From Dipylidium caninum (taxonomy: Eukaryota > Platyhelminthes > Cestoda > Cyclophyllidea > Dipylidiidae), in the NCBI GenBank assembly GCA_017562135.1, contig QEYB01001046.1, forward strand, positions 1,426,001 through 1,490,000: a DNA stretch of 64,000 nt, read 5' to 3'. This document shows positions 59,548 through 64,000 of this stretch, piece by piece; position 1 is the stretch's first letter; each line of letters begins with the position of its first letter. The position numbers and the translations under genes were made by a program. Under the pieces are notes generated by a model. The model was not told the origin of the DNA. It was given only the letters and a program-made list of their open reading frames with translations, and ran no database searches.

Positions 59548-61591
59548 CTGGTGATCGAGTCACGAGGACGAAGGCCAGAAGGTGTCCAAGTCCACAGAAT
59601 CCATGGGAAGCCGGAGGGGGGGGGCGGGAAGGGTGATTCAGCCACACTGGCAGGCCCCCACCAGCGCAGTCTCTTCCCTCGGAGGAAGCACGACTGCACA
59701 CTACGCCGTGGTGCTCACGAAACGGCACTTGTCTGCCTTCTCCAAGCACCGGAGCGCGTTGGGAACGACGGCCAGCACTTTAGACTGAGTCGAAGTGGCT
59801 AAAACCGGCGGAATCAGTCTGAGATTGTCATGGCCACCCCAACGCCGCCTCGCTGTTCTCCGATGCACCGCGGAGGCCGTTTGACGCCGTGTCGGTCGAC
59901 TGTGTCGTCCTCACACCCCACGAATGCAGTGTGGAATGCTCGGAAGGGCTTCAATTTCCTCGCCATTCGTGCGAACCGGCGGATGGGAATGCGGGGCTGC
60001 AATTAACGCCCTCAACGCCAGACTCGAAGCACCCGACGAGGCTCTTTCGGCCCCCCCCTCGCCCCCCCTCCCCCACGCGCCCGACCTGAGACCCACGGCA
60101 CACAGATGAACTCGCGACTCCAAGCCTCCCCTCGGCGTTGTCGGCTCTGTTGGGATGAGAGTGTTTTTTTCCTCCCTGCGTGGGAGAGAGCAACTCACGA
60201 CTCCTTAGCACTGTGACTAGCGGTCGAGGTGTGGCACCCAGCATCTTACGTGTGTGTGTGTGTGTGCCTGTGGACGAACGCCCCCCATCGCGTTGGTTGG
60301 AGCGTGTCCGAGACCCGCCACCAAAGACTTCGAGGCAGGCGTAACGAGGGCAGCCAGCGCTCCGCTGCTAATGGCCATTCCTGGCATTCCGTTGCCTCAC
60401 GGGTGGAATTAAAGTGACAGCCCAGCGAGGGGGTGCTACTTCGGGGGCCTAACGGCGTCTGCGACGTCTTACGGCGTCAAGTAGGCGCCCCCGCAGCCCG
60501 GCCGGGCGGAGGTCGCCCAAATTCCCTGGCGAGGCGTTCGAGATGGGACCCAAAACTTCCCCTTCATCCGCTCCCCGGAAACACCAAAACCGCCCCGAAT
60601 TCTGCATGCGACACGCAGCGTCCACCCGCTTCTGGGGGACCGCGGTTGGAAGACCTCACTTTGCCGCTTCACTCGTTGGGGGTGAATTCCCAATGCCAGT
60701 GGACACAACTGCGGATGCTCGACCGACCGCAGGAGCAACCGCGCATTCCCGTCGCTCCCATCGCAACGCACCACCGTCGCCGTTTTTACCCCGAAGCGTC
60801 AGGTGTGAAAAGGGAACTTTTTATGACGGGGGGAAACGAAGATGCGCACACGTTCGGTCACCTGCAGTTGCTTCATTTCATTCCTGGTGCCTGATTTACA
60901 GCCAAGTTCGCAAAAAGTCCTCTGCGTGTGCAGATCGGATTCCACTGTCACCCTCCATTCGCCCTCCTCGGTGGCCCTCGAGGCGCCCTGACGATACTCA
61001 CATCGCCTGAACGCGAGTTTTGGAGCCACCCCGAACGCTCCACTAACGTCTCTCGAAACCCGTTGGACTGCGCCCTGGTTCCACTTGAACTCGTCCAAAA
61101 AAGTAGATGTAACTCGCGTTTCGATTGCGTAAGACAAAGAGGGAGGGAAAGAAATTTAACGAACTGAATAACTTGCTGCAAAATTACCGAGCGCGCTTTA
61201 CAAGGTGCGTTTCTTAGTCGCAGCTGGATAAGAAGTAGACAAGAACGCCTGTTTCATAGTTTTCCACCTAATAATGCCCGTAGAAACAACCAAGCCATTC
61301 GGAGAGGCCGAACGCGGCGGAGCAGATGCAGTCACTTGGCCGGGCCAGGGTCTGCACGGCCACTGAGCCGGGGCGCTGCATCGTGGCGCTGCCAGCTGGA
61401 GGAGGACACGACCGTTGCACGAGTCGGCGCGACGGCGTCCGGTGGAAGGAGCCCCGCCGCGGTGCATTGCACCTCATCGGTGGCCGACGGCCCGCCATGC
61501 ACGACCTCGGCTCTAGGCCCGCAAGGCTACGGAGTTCATTGGGAGGCCAACGCCACACGGCGATTGGCGGAGGTCGCCTCGGTAACAGTGG
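58845..61591. other. GC-rich stretch with many overlapping open frames and no supported gene
   Basis: A hexanucleotide run (CGCCCT/CGCCTT) lies at 59508-59550 and TG repeats at 60251-60268. Frames such as 59141-59749 and 60799-61137 (minus), and 60433-60894 (plus), have no matching splice pairs or known domains. High GC alone lengthens open frames here. Confidence 0.4.
59508..59550. repeat. Hexanucleotide (CGCCCT)n repeat
   Basis: Two CGCCTT-like units followed by about six CGCCCT units. It reads as alternating Arg-Gly, Arg-Ala or Ala-Leu depending on frame. Confidence 0.85.
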
Positions 61592-61597
61592 TTTATT
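61592..61597 (-). other. Polyadenylation signal AATAAA for the acidic terminal exon
   Basis: The plus strand reads TTTATT about 340 bases beyond the minus-strand stop at 61933-61935, a normal 3' UTR distance. Confidence 0.5.
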
Positions 61598-61932
61598 ATG
61601 AAATTAAAAGCGGCGTAGCTACGTCGCGGTGCATACAATATGGGAGGGTCAGTTCGCAAAACCGACGAATTTGTGAGGCTAAAGTAGAATTTCCAATCAT
61701 GGATGACAAGTGGAGGAGGAGGAGGGAGATAAAGGCGGGAGAAGGGAGAAGGGGACGGGCGGAGAATGCAGGGTCAGCGATGCGGTGAGCGGATGCGAGC
61801 AGGCGGAAGAGGAGGCTCTTCGAAAGCGAGGAAAGGCGGGGCGGAGATGACGCGGACGTGGTGGGCGAGGGCGAGTGCTCATTTGTGTGGCTGACGGGCA
61901 TGCAACAGGCGCGCGGCGACCGACGCGTCGAC

Positions 61933-62331
61933 TCAGGCGTCGGCGCTGAAGCCGCGACGAGGTCCAGGCAACGTGACGAAGTCCAGGTGGTTGGGACCCA
62001 CGCTGAAGGAGGTGTCCTCCTCGTCGTCGGGCTCGCTCAGGCCCTCGCCGCCCTCCACTTCGCGCACGTTGACCGACGCCTTCTCCAAGTGTTGCGAGAG
62101 CACGGCTTCGCTTTCGTCGAAGTCATCTACCTCCTCGAGCGCGGCAGCAGCAACCTCTTCATCCGTGGCCCCGGCGTCGTCTTCATCCTCCTCGAAGAGG
62201 CCGTTAAAGGAGCGCGTCTCTGCGTCGAATTGCGCGTCTCGAGCTCCGTAGGACCCGTGGACGCCCGGGAGCCCCTCGGAGAGAGTTGGCGTCGGCGCGG
62301 TCAGCGGTGGCTGCCAGCTCAGTCGTCCACC
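61933..62331 (-). CDS. Acidic terminal exon of an unrecognised minus-strand gene
   Basis: A strong acceptor (CTTGCTTCTTTTCCTCAG) ends at 62332. The exon is 399 nt, entered in phase 0, and ends in TGA at 61933-61935. It encodes 132 residues: a Pro-rich start (SWQPPLTAPTPTLSEG), then a long acidic region (GLFEEDEDDAG, EEVAAAALEEVDDFDESEAV, SEPDDEEDTSF) and a short ending LPGPRRGFSADA. The plus strand reads poly-Ser here, the usual shadow of an Asp/Glu-rich minus-strand exon, which supports this strand. The upstream exons probably lie at higher coordinates and off the right edge. The family is not recognised; acidic tails like this occur in many nuclear and cytoplasmic proteins. Confidence 0.58.
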   Translation of the reverse strand, partial: GGRLSWQPPLTAPTPTLSEGLPGVHGSYGARDAQFDAETRSFNGLFEEDEDDAGATDEEVAAAALEEVDDFDESEAVLSQHLEKASVNVREVEGGEGLSEPDDEEDTSFSVGPNHLDFVTLPGPRRGFSADA

Positions 62332-62696
62332 CTGAGGAAAAGAAGCAAGTTTTGCATCCGACTGTGGCCGCAGTGCTAAAGGCGTCTGCACAAACGCCCC
62401 CACTTCAACTCCTCCTCATCCGCGCAATGCAGTCTCTTGTCAGGACAACAAAACGCACGCATGGAAAAAGTGGATGCCGCCAAAGGAATGCCGGGGACAT
62501 CATCGCGCAACGCCGAGGTAGTGGGAATTTGGCCGGAATTTACGATGTCGTGATTATTAATGAGAGCGCAAGCAACAGGGCCGATCCGGAGCGCTTTGGC
62601 CTCGCTGCCTTCAGAGAGTCGCGAGGGAGGCGATTGCCGCCCGAGGGGGTGAAGTCAAGGCGAGTGCAGCACCATTAGGGGACGCCTGCGGTCCAC

Positions 62697-62786
62697 TTGA
62701 GAGCGGAGCGGGAGCGAGTGCTGCTGGCCCCAGTTCCAGACAGGCGAAAGGGATCTCCGCCCCTCGGAGGAGGGCAACGCACCCGC
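62697..62786 (-). CDS. Possible 30-codon internal exon upstream of the acidic exon
   Basis: A pyrimidine-rich acceptor (CTCCCGCCTCGCGCAG) precedes 62786. The exon ends at CAA|GTGGAC, giving 90 nt with phase 0 on both sides, compatible with the acidic exon. It reads GRRSLSPVWNWGQQHSLPL in the middle. The donor is only moderate, and another frame of the same DNA is also open. Confidence 0.25.
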
Positions 62787-64000
62787 CTGCGCGAGGCGGG
62801 AGGCACCGAGTCAGTCGGGAGGATGCAAGTGGGCAGGGAGGGGCGCCGGTCGTGCATCGGACAGAACGCGTCAGCCTCCCAGAGGCGCCATGTGGCCGAG
62901 GAGGCGTTCGGGAAAGTGGCGCTGGTGCAGAAAGGCGCGTACTCGACAAGGGAGGCCCAAACAACTGGAGGTGGGGACAGAAGGGAGTGCGGGTCGTTAT
63001 TCAAGGCAGCGTCTACTTGGTCGTCCACCCGATCAGGTGAATTACGCAATCCCTGCGAGTGGCAGCGAGGCAGAAGTTGCCGACGAACGGAAGCCGCTCG
63101 CGTCACCGCGGACGCACAGGCCAAAAAGTCTCCGCAGCCAGGCGTTAGTGGACAAAGAGACGCGCTTCGAGTAACAGGACCAGAAAATTGTAGGACTCGT
63201 GCAAAAGACTGCTGACACACGTGCCAAGTCGGCAGGTTGGAGTGTTGGGCGGTGGCACTAGGGCGGCAGGAGGGTTTCCCTCACCGCCTTGGCTGGAGGC
63301 AGGAGGCCGGCGAGACAGACGGGGAAAGGCGATTAAGTGAGGAACTCGGAGGCCTCGGATCGGCACTTTCGCCGAGATGGCGCAGTGGGGGCGGACCGGG
63401 GGGTGTGCGCGCCGCACCGAGAACACACTGCTGCGCACATACTTTGCCAGCGGAGACCTGGGGCTTGCGAACACACACACACACACACACACTTTGTGTG
63501 CACAAAAGGATGGGGCGCGGCTCTGGTAAGGAGGCAAATGAAACGTCGAATGCCTGAGTCACGCAAACACACACGCTCACACACACACACACACACACAC
63601 ACACAAATAGGGCGGTTTGTGTTCCGTCGGGAGTTTGCGCCATCGCTTGCCAAATTACGTGTCTCCACACACGAGTGAGTCGAGCGGCGGGGAGGGGAGA
63701 CTGCCGGCCGGCCGACCGGCCAGCCGGCCAGCCGCTCCCCCGTGCGCCGACTCTCCCACACCGCCGCGACGGGCGGCGGCGGGCGGATGGCTCGAATCAG
63801 GAGCAGAAAGTGACACTTTGCGATGTGAAGAAATGAGACAGAAACAAAATACTCTCTCAGGTCGTGTGGAGTGTGTGCTGGAGCCACCGTTGCGAGTGGG
63901 GTTAGAAAGACCACGAGGCCCAACAACCAGTGGTTGGCGACACTCGAACCGGCCGCCTCGAGGTTAAAGGGCGAAAAGGCGTAATGAATAGTTGAGGACA
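62787..64000. other. GC-rich right end with CA repeats
   Basis: Minus-strand frames (62675-63220 and 63145-63537) may contain further exons of the acidic-exon gene, but I could not fix their borders. A GTGAGG donor-like string lies at 63279-63284 (minus). CA microsatellites at 63470-63492 and 63579-63605 and a GGCC-rich, partly palindromic stretch at 63703-63733 account for much of the rest. Confidence 0.35.
63470..63605. repeat. Two (CA)n microsatellites
   Basis: Runs at 63470-63492 and 63579-63605, which explain the poly-Cys/Val and His/Thr open frames in this area. Confidence 0.9.

Noticed and set aside
61973..62251. Ser-rich plus-strand open frame
   Set aside because: It is the antisense shadow of the Asp/Glu-rich minus-strand exon at 61933-62331, which has better splice and poly(A) support.

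Overview
The window reads as eukaryotic, metazoan nuclear DNA. The best guess is a parasitic flatworm (cestode- or trematode-like), at moderate confidence. The reasons are spliced genes, two very small introns (32 and 38 nt) of the kind common in flatworms, abundant CA/GA/GAG microsatellites, sparse coding sequence and a TALE homeobox gene. There are no operons, ribosome binding sites, CRISPR arrays or phage genes. No rRNA or tRNA could be recognised. The species is not identifiable by eye.

Layout. At 1-300 an internal exon of an unrecognised minus-strand gene is cut by the left edge. At 1290-2452 (minus) lies a complete three-exon gene for a 315-residue protein with a FAR1/ZSWIM-type zinc-binding domain, probably derived from a Mutator-like (MULE) transposase. 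At 3730-4262 (plus) is a candidate secreted protein with a signal peptide. These first 4.8 kb are AT-rich. From 4.8 to about 31 kb the DNA is GC-richer and almost free of credible coding sequence. It is dotted with microsatellites and homeodomain-type motifs, and holds one possible upstream exon at 14749-14982.

The centre of the window is 31.1-53.4 kb. Three plus-strand exons have compatible phases and join into one 990-codon frame: an exon with three C2H2 zinc fingers (31131-31745), a large Ser/Pro/Ala-rich exon with an Ala-rich motif, a basic cluster and a His/Gln tract (45984-47220), and a terminal exon with a complete TALE-class homeodomain of the MEIS/PKNOX/TGIF type (52293-53410). The second and third exons carry near copies of the same Ala-rich motif, which argues that they belong together. 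If the model holds, it encodes a transcription factor joining C2H2 fingers to a TALE homeodomain. The known animal zinc-finger homeobox families (Zfhx, Zeb, Tshz, Zhx/Homez, Adnp) have homeodomains of other classes.

The DNA around this gene is unusually rich in the composite site bound by PBX with MEIS/PREP proteins: five exact TGATTGACAG decamers against about 0.1 expected by chance. Single TALE-type sites (TTGACAGGTG) are also over-represented. This suggests a TALE-responsive, possibly self-regulating landscape. That is inference from motif counts made by eye.

From 53.4 to 58 kb the DNA is non-coding, with an AT-rich part at 54.9-56.3 kb. From 56.4 to 64 kb it is GC- and CpG-rich with many overlapping open frames on both strands. 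The best-supported piece there is a minus-strand acidic terminal exon (61933-62331) with a strong acceptor and a downstream polyadenylation signal. A second minus-strand two-exon model (58249-58844) is weak.
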